In this document: positions 49,801 through 61,873 of the stretch, one piece after another
How the letters are laid out: the number at the start of each line of letters is the position of its first letter
How positions within the stretch are numbered: the first letter of the stretch is position 1
Source: Diadema setosum
Taxonomy: Eukaryota > Echinodermata > Echinoidea > Diadematoida > Diadematidae
Reading direction: 5' to 3'
DNA: 64,000 bases
Assembly: GCF_964275005.1 (NCBI RefSeq)
Contig: NC_092705.1
Coordinates: forward strand, 7,242,641-7,306,640
Made by a program: the position numbers and the translations under genes
Notes under the pieces: model-generated
Seen by the model: only the letters and a program-made list of their open reading frames with translations
What the model was told of the DNA's origin: nothing
Database searches by the model: none

Positions 49801-52800
49801 ATCGCTTGTGATGGTGGAGATGCGCATGAGAAAAATTCGCATACTCTTAGCTGTAAAGACGACTCTAAAAATATGAAAGATGAGAGCAAAGAACTTTCTG
49901 GAAAGCAGCATGAGCCAGTTAAGGGAACTGATCTTACGAAACGTTACCTGCATGCACTAAGAGTTGATATCGGAAAGACTGGAAGGAAAACACTGAGAAG
50001 CTTTGACTTCAAATTCGCACAAGTAAGCAAGAGAGAGATTAAAGTCGTGGAAGGAAAAGATAAACAGCTGATGAATTCCGAAGTCCAGCACTCCAACCTG
50101 CATCCGGACACGGAAAAGCTCTTGACATATCGAAAATCTGACAGGGGTAGCTCTGGAGATTTGTCAAATGCTACTGGAGATGGAGGCAAGACCCAGTCAT
50201 ACAAAGTCTCCGGCGCAAACCCTGGAAACGGAAGCTGTACACCTCTGTTACCGACAGACGATGAAAACAAAGAAAATGTCAATGCGGCTGATGTAGTTTC
50301 CGGAGGAAACACTACGAAAACGTCGGAAAGCCTTGACCTCACGTTTGGAAGAGGAAGCGGGAAAGAGGTGAAAATTTTAGAGGAAAACGATAAACAGCAG
50401 ATAAGTTCCGAGTTCCGGCATCCCAATCTGCATCATGACATGGACAAGCTCTTGAAAAATGGTGACAGACCTAGTATGGGAGATTCGTCAAATACTAATG
50501 GAGATGATATGATGGCTCATGTTGACAAAACCTCCAGCGGAAACACCGAAATCGTTACGTGTACACCTCCGTTTACAACAGACGATGAGACATACAAAAA
50601 TGCCACTCTGACTGACGATGTTTCCAGCGGAAACACTGAAAATATACATGGAAATGATTCATCAAATACAAATAGAGAGGATGACATTACCCACTCATAC
50701 AGAGTCTCTGGTGGAAACATTGATATCAGTACCGGTACACCTGCCGAAACGACAGACGATAAAAGCAACGAAAATATCAGTATGACTGGTGATGCTTCCA
50801 AAGGAAACACTGAGAAAACGCCAGGAAGATTTGAAGCCATTTTTGAAAGAGAAAACAGGAGTGAGAGTAAAGTCGTAGAAGGACAAGATAAACAACAGAT
50901 GATTTCCGACTTCGAGCACCCTAACCTGCACCATGATATGGACAAAAAAGATCAAAACGCTAACACAGAAAGACTAGGAGATTCGTTAAATGCTAATGGA
51001 CCTGATTCTGACCAAACCTGCAGCGAAAACGCGGAAATTGTTACCTGTGCACCTCCCTTGACTGCAGACGATGAAAGTAACAAAGATACCAATGTTACAG
51101 GTGGTGTTTCCAATGATGGTGTTTCAATCGAAAGCACCGAGAGCACAGAGAGAGATAATTCAAATGTTAACAGAGACGACGACGAGACCTATTCATACAG
51201 AATCTCCATTGAAAACACTAAAAACGAAAGCAATACACCACTCGTAACGGCAGACGAAGAAACCAACGATAGGATCGATGTTTCCAGCAAAAACACTGAG
51301 AAAACGGATGGAAATGATTCGTTCAAAATTGATGAACATAGTGACAGTGCCCTTTCTGTCAACGCATCCAGCGGTGACACTGGAAAAATAGATTCTGCAC
51401 CTCTCTCAAAGGCTGACAGTGAAATCGAAACACAACGTGTGAGTGATGTTAACCCTGCTACACAACCTGCAAAAGTAAACAACGATGCAGTCTTGTCATT
51501 CCGATCTAAGGCGAATTATAAATCTGAGCTCAGAAAGCTGTCTCGTGAGATACAAGCCTTCCGTTCAGAATTGACAGAGGACGGATTTGCATCGAGCAAT
51601 AAAGAGTCATTTCAAAGTCCTTCAAGTGATGACTCCGAATTCCTAGCTCTGGAAGCGATGTGTATGGACGAAGATTCAGTAGAGAATCGTCTGTCGCTCA
51701 TCATCGATGAAGACATCATAAACAATTTACACATAAACGAAGACGACGTCGAGCCTACAAGGCGTGGAAGGCTTTACTCCAGTGAAAGTGTCTCTAGTGA
51801 GTTGGGAGTTTCACGACAATCACGTATACCAGTTCCAGTCAGAAAAATTTCGCGTAGTCATAGTTGTCTAGCAGACATAGAGAGAGACGACAGCCCATAT
51901 GGAGATCATCTTGGCAGTCAATCTCGAAAGCAACGATCAGTTGCACGGATTGTGCCCATACCGCGGGGCGGCACACGTTCAATGCCAACAACTCCCACTC
52001 TTTCTAGACGATCCCGCTCAAAAATCCCTGTACTTTCATCTGCTAATCCCACTCCGAGGGCAGAACTCAAGAAGCAAAGTGACCGAGAAAAGACACGATC
52101 ATCGAAAACAGTAAGACCAAGAGGGTCTCTTTGGTCGTATTCATCGACCCCGGACCTTGCTAGCGATGGCTTCGATCGTTTCAACAACTTTAGGCAAGAA
52201 AAGGCTCGTTCACCTTTTACTCCGACTGGAACGCCAAGATATAAGAGTCTCCGACAGAAAAATAAGCAACCAAAGCCACTTCCACCTTTCAAACCTCGAG
52301 AGTGTGCAATAGTCCCTCTCCCCGAATGGGAACGTCTGAAGAAGGTTCTCGACTCTGCAGGGGCACCTAGGGCAAGCACCTGTCCATCTACTCCCTCAGA
52401 AACGTGCTTCCTCAGCAGAGCTTCTTCACAGGAGTCTTGGGATTTTCCTACTATGTCTGAGGGATACTATTCACCTAGATCACCCGGATACGCAACACCG
52501 CGATCTGTGTCTGCTTGTACATCTCCAAGGCCATCGAGATGGAGAGTTGATGGCAAAGTACCGAGGCACCTTAAAAAGAAGTATGCTTGGGAACCAAGTG
52601 AAGCTGCACTCACAGCGAACTATGACTTAGATAGAAAACAATTTCAGTCTCTAGCACGGGAACCGCATGGCATTTCTTCTACGACGCCAGTGAAGGCATC
52701 GACTGTCACACCGTCTTCAATGGATATACCGGAGAGCAATAAAGCACAGAGAACAACTTGCAGAAAAGGAGATCGTTTTAACTCCAGCAACAAACGTGTT

Positions 52801-53151
52801 CCCCAGGACGACGCCCGTGATGGCGATGATGTTGATAGTGTTAAGGCCAGCAGCAATCCGGCACCGCGAGGCGCTGAAAATATATCACCAACTAGTGGCT
52901 TGAAAGCGGAACATCGGGTAGGGTTTAATCTTGAGCAATTTTCATCGGATACTGATTCCGAGCCAGAGCGTTTTGTGAGGTCAGATCCAAATCTTGCGGC
53001 AAGAACAAAGGGATTATCATTGAAGAGGAGATTGTCTCTCCGAAGGAAGAAGGCCCCCGAAAAATCTAAGAGAGATGATGTGCCAGAGAAATCCCCCAAG
53101 AAGAAGAAAAGAATGTTTGCTTTTTTAAAATGGTTGGGACTTAAGAAATGA
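43860..53151 (+). CDS. Main exon of a giant disordered repeat protein with SxIP motifs
   Basis: An uninterrupted 9,292-base frame ending TGA at 53149. The reading frame continues upstream of the acceptor at 43859 only by chance and has no ATG there. In the predicted 3,165-residue protein (exons 1-3) the order is: an acidic head; eleven 30-residue repeats (about 330-659); a long Ser/Glu/Asp-rich stretch; degenerate TTDDE/SSGNTE repeats (about 2115-2563); a basic Ser/Pro region with SRIP (2723-2726) and SKIP (2789-2792); a conserved-looking KPLPPFKPRECAIVPLPEWERL segment (genomic 52276-52341); many SP/TP sites; and the C-terminus KKKKRMFAFLKWLGLKK. SxIP in a basic Ser/Pro context is the known EB1-docking signal, so a microtubule plus-end or cytoskeletal scaffold role is inferred. 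No catalytic domain or membrane span is seen and I recognise no family. Near the start a possible 126-base intron is noted at 43949-44074. Confidence 0.9.
43949..44074 (+). other. Possible in-frame optional intron (exitron)
   Basis: Bases 43949-44074 begin GTAACA and end AAAAGCAG. They are 126 bases long (42 codons) and open throughout. Splicing would join G|AC to give VESE-DFQMTEL without a frameshift. The encoded 42 residues (including PPLFLHGALSL and KLAILLYAII) are hydrophobic, unlike the acidic Ser-rich rest of the protein, which suggests intronic origin. Without transcripts it cannot be decided whether it is constitutively removed, optional or coding. Confidence 0.4.
44569..45630 (+). 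repeat. Coding minisatellite: 11 full and one partial 90-base units
   Basis: Units begin every 90 bases from 44641 (44641, 44731, 44821 ... 45541), preceded by a partial unit at 44569-44640. Each encodes 30 residues of the pattern MQPEPHEGQRI-V-HS-LPVS-VRP. The first four units carry GV-H/P-LPVS versions, the fifth and sixth are intermediate, and the last five carry the (IVF)DHSGRPVSQ version. Regular spacing without a single frame-breaking indel shows that the protein, not just the DNA, has been under constraint. Long antisense frames over this array are a by-product of the repeat. Confidence 0.95.
49996..51345 (+). repeat. Second, degenerate coding repeat block
   Basis: Two module types recur. 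Module A has the pattern SK-EIKVVEGKDKQQM--EF-HPNLHHDMDK and appears near 50030, 50365 and 50860. Module B has the pattern GDSSN-NGDD...SGN-E--TCTPP-TTDDE-N--N and appears near 50145, 50480, 50650, 50980 and 51150. Order is roughly A-B, A-B, B, A-B, B, which suggests duplication of an A-B unit of about 335 bases followed by loss of A copies. Copies are more diverged than those in the 90-base array. Confidence 0.8.
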
Positions 53152-54554
53152 TGGCGATAACTTTATAGCTGGACTCAAAAGAACCCAGTTAAAGCAACAC
53201 GAGAAGGGAGGAAGGATAATTTATAAACCTCGGAACACTTCAGGTACCAAGTGAAACAGCTTGTCAGGGATTTATTTTGCGCTTCCAACTCTATAAGATA
53301 AAAACTCACCCACCTTATATTGATAGGAAGATCATAAACATGCCAAGAACAGCAGATTATTAACAACAGTCCCCCTTGGAAACACACACTAAATGAATCT
53401 CTCTTCAATTATTCCTTTCGTGTTGATTTATTGGTGGATGGTTGGGGAGTCGATGCTGGGATAGATTCCCTCCTTATTTCTTGTGATACTTTACATTGAT
53501 GGTTGAAAACTATTTTCTTGCCATGTGTGAACATATGACAACCAGTCATTTCTTGCTTTCAGCATTTTCCATGTCTAGCTTTGTATGGTGTAGGTCAAAC
53601 ATCCCTGTTCACCTGCAATGATGAAAGTTGTTTTGCTATATCATTTTCCTCTCTTGGCAAACCTTTTGGATTTTCTCTGCTATTGTATTGAAGAAACGAA
53701 TGATTATTTTGTATATGTTTGAGATTACTATTACAGTGTATGTAATATATCAGAAGAAAATACTTGTGTATTTTTTTTTTTTTTTTTAGGAACGTGCGCT
53801 CTAAGGGAACGTTTTCTTCGTAGTATGTAAGAGAAAAATGGACCTTTCTTTTTCATGATATTTAAGTGGTGCTGGTATTGAAGCCTGCATTATTTTGTGT
53901 GTACATGTACTCGTTTTTGTTAATATGACTATACGCTTGCATCAGTTTTGCCAATTACGTACACTGTAGTTACAAACCATTATCATGTACATTATTGAAC
54001 AGCCTTTAACTTCATATATCAATTTATTCTCTTCTCTCTGTGTGTTAAGTTAGTCTTTAACGAAAATACAACAACAACAACAAAGAATGGGCGTCTAAAG
54101 ATAGGATGGCAGTTTCAGACATATTTCACTTAACATTGTAACATAACAACGCCAGCGGTGGGTATAGTATTAATGATGGAATTAGGAATCGGTGGAATGT
54201 TACCATGATGACTGGCCCTCGTTTGTGGTAAATGGGAAGAAATTTTGGTAGCGACGTACGAATGCGGTATGAGTAGCATGTACTGTTGTAAATTGTCATG
54301 CTATGCGTAAATGATGGTGCTTTATACTCTTTCATACTGTTTATGATCTTGCGAAAAACTATCTCGAATACTTGTATATTTTCACAATATTATTGGGGTT
54401 TATCACATATAGTACTTGATTTAAGGGATATCGGTCCGGTATACCTGAGCTGCTCCCCTTCCTCTTCCTCTTAGTATAGACATTTTTTTTTTTCGCTTTA
54501 CGCATTCACATCGCCCCATTATGTTGATATTTTCTTCCTTCACACTATAAAGTA

Positions 54555-54821
54555 CTCTCTAAAAACATCGAGTGAAAATATTCACTCTTGAAAGAGTGAA
54601 TACTAGAAAGAGTGAATTTTGAGTGAAAATGTTCATTTTCACTCATTTTGGAGTGACCTCAGGGATCACTCGAAGATTTTGGAGTGATACCTGACGTCAC
54701 TCTAAAACGAATGAAAATGAACATTTTCACTCAAAATTCACTCAAATTTCACTCTAAATTCACTCTTTTTTGTATTCACACTTTCAAGAGTGAATATTTT
54801 CACTCGATTTTTTTTAGAGAG
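54555..54821. mobile_element. Tc1/mariner-type palindromic MITE
   Basis: The ends CTCTCTAAAAACATCGAGTG and, reverse complemented, CTCTCTAAAAAAAATCGAGTG are flanked by TA at 54553-54554 and 54822-54823, the target duplication of Tc1/mariner transposons. The interior is built from AGAGTGAA/TTCACTC words and pairs almost end to end. No transposase. Confidence 0.88.
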
Positions 54822-54853
54822 TACATGTCGTTCACTTCTGTACCAGGATTCAC

Positions 54854-54859
54854 AATAAA
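54854..54859 (+). terminator. Candidate polyadenylation signal AATAAA
   Basis: Canonical hexamer 32 bases after the MITE end, on the same strand as the giant gene. It is the nearest AATAAA after the stop that I found by eye. Confidence 0.45.
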
Positions 54860-56331
54860 GAAAAAATAGTCATAGTCATATGACTAGCAGTATCATGTTG
54901 AGTTGTAGCGACCCATTTTTTTTTTTCTATGAAATCGTGAGATGACATATCTGTTGATTGGAATGTATCATAGAGATGTATTTATTTACTTGTGACGATT
55001 ATATGATGCGTTATAAGTACGTCATAATATAAGCAGATCATCGCAGTTGCTGTGCTGCAAATTGCTGCAAAGTCGAACGTTTTTTCGACCAAATTTGACG
55101 ATAAGATGACAAGTTTCTACTGTTGTGCAGTTGATACTGATACCTCAGACTGCCTCATCGTAGCGCCTACATTATAAACAATAACAAAAACTAACGTCAG
55201 TTTGACCCATCAAGTCATGTGAAATTTTGCCGCAGAATTTATCGTCTTATCCTAATCAAATTGGCAACTATCGGTATCATATACCCAGAAATGTTATCTC
55301 GATATTGCTAAAGTACATTAAATCTGTACATGAAAATACAAAAAGTTGTTGATTTGAAGCAGAAACGTTCACCTGAATTTCCTAAAATATTTTACCAATT
55401 TGAGGATCAGTTTTAAATTAAGCGATATAGAGGCTTTCGATGATTGATAATCAATCAGCAGTCGACGTAACATGACATTTCTATGTGAAGTGAACATTGC
55501 GAATTGATTCATGATGTTCTTCGTTCAAGACTAATGTTAATATATCATCAGCTGAAGAATATCAATTTATCAAAAAATCTTAAAACCGTGATAAGATTTC
55601 TGTGATAAGAAATGAGGGGAGAGCCGTTTAACTCAACGATTAACTCAGCAATAAATTATCACATGTTGTTTCTTTATTTTCACAATGCGATAATGAAATC
55701 GTTGCTTGTTAATATCACGATACCTTTTGTACCGGATAACGAAAATTATATTATCAAAGTTAAAAGAAAATCATGAAACATAAATCACTCCTGATTGCCG
55801 AAATAGAGAACTGGTGTTATGTAGGATTTGGAGTTTTACTGCCAGGTGTATTAAAAGCAAAGTTTTACCTTGTATAGAAGTATGTAAATTTTGGTGTAAT
55901 GTTAAGAGTAAAAGGTTTGCGATACTGTCTTAAAAAGATATTCATTGGTTATTATATCAGTTAGATGTGTTTTCAACTAGAGTTCACTTGTTGCATACCA
56001 AAGTACATAAGTGTCAATATCGTTGAGTTTTAAAAGATCTGCGCCACTATAAGCGTCAAGCCTTTATGCAGGGAAGTGCCTCACTAATATGAGAGCGGAA
56101 ATGGAAAAGTGTGAAGGCGATAAACAATTCTAATATTGTAGAGATAAATTGGAGAACAGAATAGAATACAAACTTGTGGATTTGTTTCATGTGCCTTCAG
56201 GATTCCTCTGCAGTATATTGGTAGAGTACACCCTTATAGTTTTGATATTTGGGAAATAAACGATACCATCTTCAATTCTCTGCAAGTCTCTGACGAAATG
56301 TGTAACCTTATAATGTTTCATTCAGAATTCA

Positions 56332-56333
<2 letters not shown>

Positions 56334-56367
<34 letters not shown>

Positions 56368-56372
56368 TGTGT
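56334..56372 (+). repeat. (GT)n microsatellite
   Basis: About 19 GT units with one interruption. Confidence 0.95.
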
Positions 56373-56546
56373 TCCAACGGTTCTAGGGATATAATGCACG
56401 AAATTCTGCCTTACAAAAAATCCCACCGTGACCACCTAAACACGAACTTAATCAAGTATAGACACACGCTTTCACAATGTCTATATACTGTCCGTTAGAT
56501 TTTGCACACATATACGCAGTTTTCTAAGACAGACACACACATAGTG

Positions 56547-56588
56547 TATATATATATATATAGTATTATATATATATATATATATATA
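56547..56588 (+). repeat. (TA)n microsatellite
   Basis: Two TA runs separated by GTAT. Confidence 0.9.
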
Positions 56589-57017
56589 GTGTGATGATGC
56601 TGATATTCCTACCGCACGCCTCTGTCATCTTAAGTGAAATTATAGTTGAGACAATGTAGATAACTCAAACGTCTGCTTAGCAGGTAATTATATTATTCAG
56701 TTTATTTATGATATACGTTTGATAATTTTTATTGTATGATATGTTTATATGCTACATAATATACTCACTATACACTCATTTACAGTTATACATTATTGAA
56801 TGTGTTGCAAAATGCCAAAAAAATATTGCCAAGTATGTCATGTAACTATTAACTCATGCTCAACTTATAGATTATTGTGTTTATGACTTCAGATTCGTTA
56901 TGCTCAAAAACAGATATTTCGTTTCACAAACAGATATTAAAGCTGAGGAAGATCACGGTCGAAAGCTTCACAACTCTGCCGGTTTCATGCGACATCTTGT
57001 GTTATCTACATTGTCTC

Positions 57018-57019
<2 letters not shown>

Positions 57020-57070
<51 letters not shown>

Positions 57071-57100
57071 TATACATGCATATACACACATATATATAGG

Positions 57101-57134
<34 letters not shown>
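57020..57134 (+). repeat. Compound (TA)n-(GT)n microsatellite
   Basis: About 24 TA units, then a TACATG/CACATA transition, then about 16 GT units. Confidence 0.95.
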
Positions 57135-57137
<3 letters not shown>

Positions 57138-57576
57138 TATTTTGAGCGTCCGTGCTCTTGTTTCATCGACGCCAGCAAAAGAAATGGAGAGGGAGTAATA
57201 TGTAAACGTAATCAGAGGCTTACATATCTGAAAGTGTAAAATGCTATTTAGAATTCAAACAAAAATTGTGATATGTCTTGTATTTATATGAATTTATCAT
57301 CAATTTTATATCTTTCACACCAGTCGTCTCGGAGCAAAACGTTTCAGTAACTTTCACTACTATTACTACTACTACTATATACAACACCACGTACTACTAA
57401 TTCGAGGGGATACGGCATATATTACGGCATCAATACGAGGGAATACATACAATTAGCTTTAGCCAATGCCAACTCTGGTTTCACAAACGAAGTTGCACCT
57501 CCAAACTTGTTTATCTGACATGACTGTCCTTAATTCATTAATGCTATCAAGGTCTGCGTCCTTCTTCAGTACACTG

Positions 57577-57631
57577 ATGAAAGTGGCCCTACTTCTTCCT
57601 CTTTTTGCAATTCCCTGTTTGGGCTCCCAGA
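57577..57631 (+). CDS. Possible signal-peptide exon, isolated (weak)
   Basis: From the ATG at 57577 the frame reads MKVALLLPLFAIPCLGSQ, which has the basic start, hydrophobic core and small-residue end of a secretion signal. It is followed at once by A|GTAAGG, a fair donor giving a phase 1 intron, common for signal-peptide exons. Upstream in-frame ATGs exist at 57519 and 57540. No downstream exon could be found, so this may be coincidence. Confidence 0.2.
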
Positions 57632-60286
57632 GTAAGGGGAAATTGACAGATGGCTCATGATGCCTTGCACATGATTGTGTCCCGCTAATCTTTCACGGGT
57701 ATTTCTTTAAAGCTTGAAATGAATGTGATGTCTTTTCAACTTATAGATATATTCGTGGTGAAAATTTTTGTGAATATCATAAGTGAAGTAATTTCCATCC
57801 TCAGAAGAAAACCAAGATGTATTGCTGTGATTCATAATTATGGTCATGCTTGCGTCATTTTAGAAGTACAGTGTATTTCATTGCTAAGGCCCAACTTTGC
57901 ATTGTAATAATTGTGATTTACTTAAAAAAAATTAATACAGGTGTATCTATCTTAACATCGAATACAAACTGTAAAAGGAAAACTGAATTCATCCCTTTTC
58001 TAACCGATGTTTTCACATCCGGTAAATTGCAGTGAAACAATTTAAGTGATAACCAAACCTAAAGTTCACTCTAACGAGCAACACTCACACTGCGCAAAGT
58101 CATTCGTCACACCCTGTTCGTTTGGACTTTAAGCAAGACTACAGGTTTGCAGATCTACCTTTAGGTTTACGATACATCTGGAATATTTATTCAAGATATT
58201 AAAAAAATGACAGAAATAACCACTTCCCGTGTATCCGATATACAGACATTGATTAATATTCTACATTAACAAGTGCCAATATTCACTTGACGATTGAAAG
58301 ACATACAGCAGTAGACATCTTTATACAGGTAAGATGGCGTAACTTACAACTTACGTAAGCTGTATCGACAATGAAAATTTCAACGACTTGATATACAACT
58401 GCATTTCGTGAAAGCATATATCGTAAAGTAAGAGGCACACGGGCCTAGAATGCTATTGATTTCATCTTCATTCTATTTTGAGTACTGAGCAGTTCGAAAG
58501 TTTGATGAGTAACGTCGACAGCGACACTGAATCGGTGAGAAATGGCATCGTGAAATATATTCCCACTTTCATGGAATCAGATTATTTAGTTGCTGTTTTT
58601 CTTGTCATGATGGCCAATTGGCAGGCAGGGACATAACGATTGTTTATACGTCAGTTATGAAATTAAGGCACTTACAATTAATCAGTATATTAACAGAAAA
58701 ACAAACAAACACCTTTCCCCTGATGGAATAACGAGTTTATCCGATACAAACACTCATTCTATAAGGGGAAAAATTAAACATAACAAAAATCCTACTCAGA
58801 TAAAATGCTACCTTCCCGTATAATAAACGCCGATCTACCGTTTTCTTCCTCTTCCTGATTATCAAAAATGTCGATGTTGGGTGGTTTGCATATACAAAGA
58901 AGGGTAAGGTGAGAGTGGGGTTTGATGGTGAGACAAAACCTAAAGCGCCTGGAATTCACATCCGCTAGGATTGCCAGCGGCGCAAAATTCATCAACACGC
59001 TTATTAACACCAAACCAAACAAGTTTGAAGGTGTTTTTTTTTTTTTTTTCCGGTGTGTATTATAATAATAGTTTTCTTAATGGTCGCATAGTCTCGATTT
59101 CACGTCTCCAAATGATACAGCAGACTCCTGCAAACGCGGGATATGACAGTATGAAATCCTCCACACATCTTTCAGAGAACTAAAGTTGAGACAGCAGACA
59201 TCAACGTACGTGGATCCAGGAATGGGAGTGCATGTCATGCATGTAGCAAGCTTGCCAGCCCTTACCTTATAAACATTCATAACGATAGGCAATCGGATAA
59301 GTGGCAGTCGCAAATTATGGTAACACAGAGCATAGTGAATGCTACAAATACATGCCAAAATCTACTATACACGACGATAATCACTGTCTAAAAATTTGAC
59401 GGGGAACGAGGAAAATCTGTAAGATATCACAGAGCACAATAGTGCACTATTCATCAAAGGCAACAATGAGAACACATTGAAATATACATTTTTAGCGTTT
59501 AACGACAAAATAAAGATCATATTTACTGAGGTATTACTTTAAACATAAAGTGAAAGGGGAATTTTCTTTTGGCATTTCGGTTACACAGACAACATTAAAC
59601 ACAAAAAGATTAAAATCAAATTCATTTTAAATGGCACGTAGTGAAAGATATTATTTTGCAAATTTGATAACGGCTTACCTAATCGATGCATTAATTAGTG
59701 CCATTATTGCGGCATATTATTTTGAGAATTTCAATATTCTTTAGTCACTAAGAGGTTTGAAGAAACTAGCGAATTTCTTAGGTTTCGTAGGTTGTGCCAA
59801 ACAAAGACAGGGATGATTATTCGGTACTGGTATGCCACTAAATCGAAAATTGAATTATGAAGCCTTTCAAACAAATATCAACATTATAATAAGTATTTTC
59901 GATCGTTTACAGTATATCTCCATCGCTTCAATTAAACACATTATTCAAAACGCATGTCTAAACATGACTGATACCACAGTGTCAAACATGATACATATCT
60001 AAGTACTATCTTATACTAAAAATGTAAAATATGTATTTACATACATACAGACGCTTGGAAGAGATGTTTATGACGGAGTAAAAAGGAAGATGCAACTAAG
60101 TGGTATGAAAATTAAACATTTTCCTTTCATCACCATTTAAATATAACATCGAACAAGAACTTTCAGTACCTCCTTAATTACAAAAGCAGCATAATATGAA
60201 ATCTCTCCTTTGAAATTCAAGTGTTATTACATCGATCTGGTGACGCATAAGGGCATATCGACTGACCCTTTGAGTAAAAAACCAGT

Positions 60287-60360
60287 AGATTGTGTGAGCG
60301 CATCTATAGTGCAGATTGTATTCAGCGCATGAAAATAGTACAGATTGTGTGAGCGCATGG
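60287..60360 (+). repeat. Three-copy minisatellite (AGATTGTGTGAGCGCAT)
   Basis: Copies begin near 60287, 60313 and 60342, the middle one diverged (AGATTGTATTCAGCGCAT). Spacings are 26 and 29 bases. Confidence 0.7.
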
Positions 60361-61101
60361 CGCCCGAGGCAGATACTTAGTTTGTTTGTTTCATTTGGTG
60401 AATTTCACTTTATGTCGTAGAATGACTGAATCCTGCCCTCTATTGTTTCTTTCTGTCTCTGTCTCTGTCTTTGTCTTTCGCTTTAAAGATTTTCAGTTCT
60501 CAGAATTGACACATCGATACTTATAACAATTACACTATTCTACTTTCATACCCCGGCACTGTGATTGTATATATGTTAAAATAGAAATTATGATTTCCAT
60601 CGTACATATAATATATTACAAACCTCTACACAATATCCGCACAGGTGGCATGCATACCATATCAAAAAATTAACAACAATTTTGTGACATAATCGGTTTA
60701 TTTCATGACTTACCGTCTAGTTAAGCTTTTTAAGAACCGGTATGTAATAATTATGTACATCTTTCTTAAGCACTTTTATTGTATTTCACATATACAATAT
60801 TTTCATACAAATGATCTGCGAAGCTAAAGAGAGGCCGTTGAAAGACTTGCTTTTTCATAGAATGGAGTACATTTTATGTCACTAAATCTATATAGTCCTT
60901 GTAAAAATATATGAAAGACTCCTAGAAACAACTATCTTGACGCTTCATTGAGGTAATTTTGAATTTATCATTTGCGGATAAGAGGCTCACCAAGATCGGT
61001 TAAAATAAACACAGTTGAAATCGAGTCTATGATTTTACATATTATATAAGTAGCTGCAATGAGGTGAAATTATGAAAACAAAGCGTCGCTTATTCTTTTT
61101 T

Positions 61102-61107
61102 TTTATT
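61102..61107 (-). terminator. Candidate polyadenylation signal (minus strand)
   Basis: TTTATT on the plus strand, AATAAA on the minus strand, lies about 770 bases beyond the stop codon of the minus-strand gene. It is the nearest canonical hexamer I noticed on that side. Confidence 0.3.
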
Positions 61108-61873
61108 AAAGGAGAGAGAATAAAAACAAGTCTGGATCAAATGACAACTTATACTCTTTCGGACTGTACTTGTTCTTGTTATATACTTGTTGTTAGGTAG
61201 ATCAAATATTGTGGTAAGAATTAGATCGAAATTGTGTATGAACTTGCAAGAGTTTACTAAGTAAGCGGTATATAGTTCTACTGGACTACCAACACACTGT
61301 TATGCGATTAGCAACAACATAACAGTAAATAAAAAACAACAGCAATTAACGTGATGCGCTGATATACTGTATAAACCTCTCCTGTACACAACACTGTAAG
61401 ATAAGAAGAACAACAAAATTTAAAACGTGCCAATTTTACTGAATGGTATATAAAATATGCTTGATCTTCTGTAGTATCATACACGTTTACACTTTTTTTT
61501 TCTATTTGCTGCAGTCTAAATTCCAGGCATATCATAGTTCCCTGAAGCAAGGTAAATTAAGCCCAGCATTGATTATCTCTTCTTTTTTTTTTTTCAAACC
61601 TTGATTGTTCATATTGGAACTATGAGCAGTGTACCGCAAAAGCTATGAAACAATACAAATGGCACATACGAATTGAGTGTGCTAAAAGGTATTATTTTAC
61701 CACATCGCTGGTTTCTTTCGATTGCAAGTACTCTCTAGATATCTTCATTTCGCAAGGAACGCAAGTCGATGTATTCACACTTACTGCCTGGAATCTAGAC
61801 CGAGTATATCACTATAAAACTCAATTTCCTTTGCAAGCATCTAAACGATCGTTTACTATAGAGTTACGTCGAA

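Larger units (their letters stand above)
53152..54880 (+). other. Probable 3' UTR of the giant gene
   Basis: From the stop codon the first AATAAA on the plus strand that I find is at 54854-54859, about 1.7 kb downstream. Within this stretch a palindromic MITE occupies 54555-54821. The true cleavage site is not determined; further AATAAA words lie at about 55650 and 56255. Confidence 0.45.
54881..61101. other. Intergenic AT-rich stretch
   Basis: It holds GT (56334-56372 and 57102-57134) and TA (56547-56588 and 57020-57066) microsatellites, a T run at about 59033-59050 and a small tandem repeat at 60287-60360. A possible signal-peptide exon is described at 57577-57631. I see no other gene. Confidence 0.45.
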
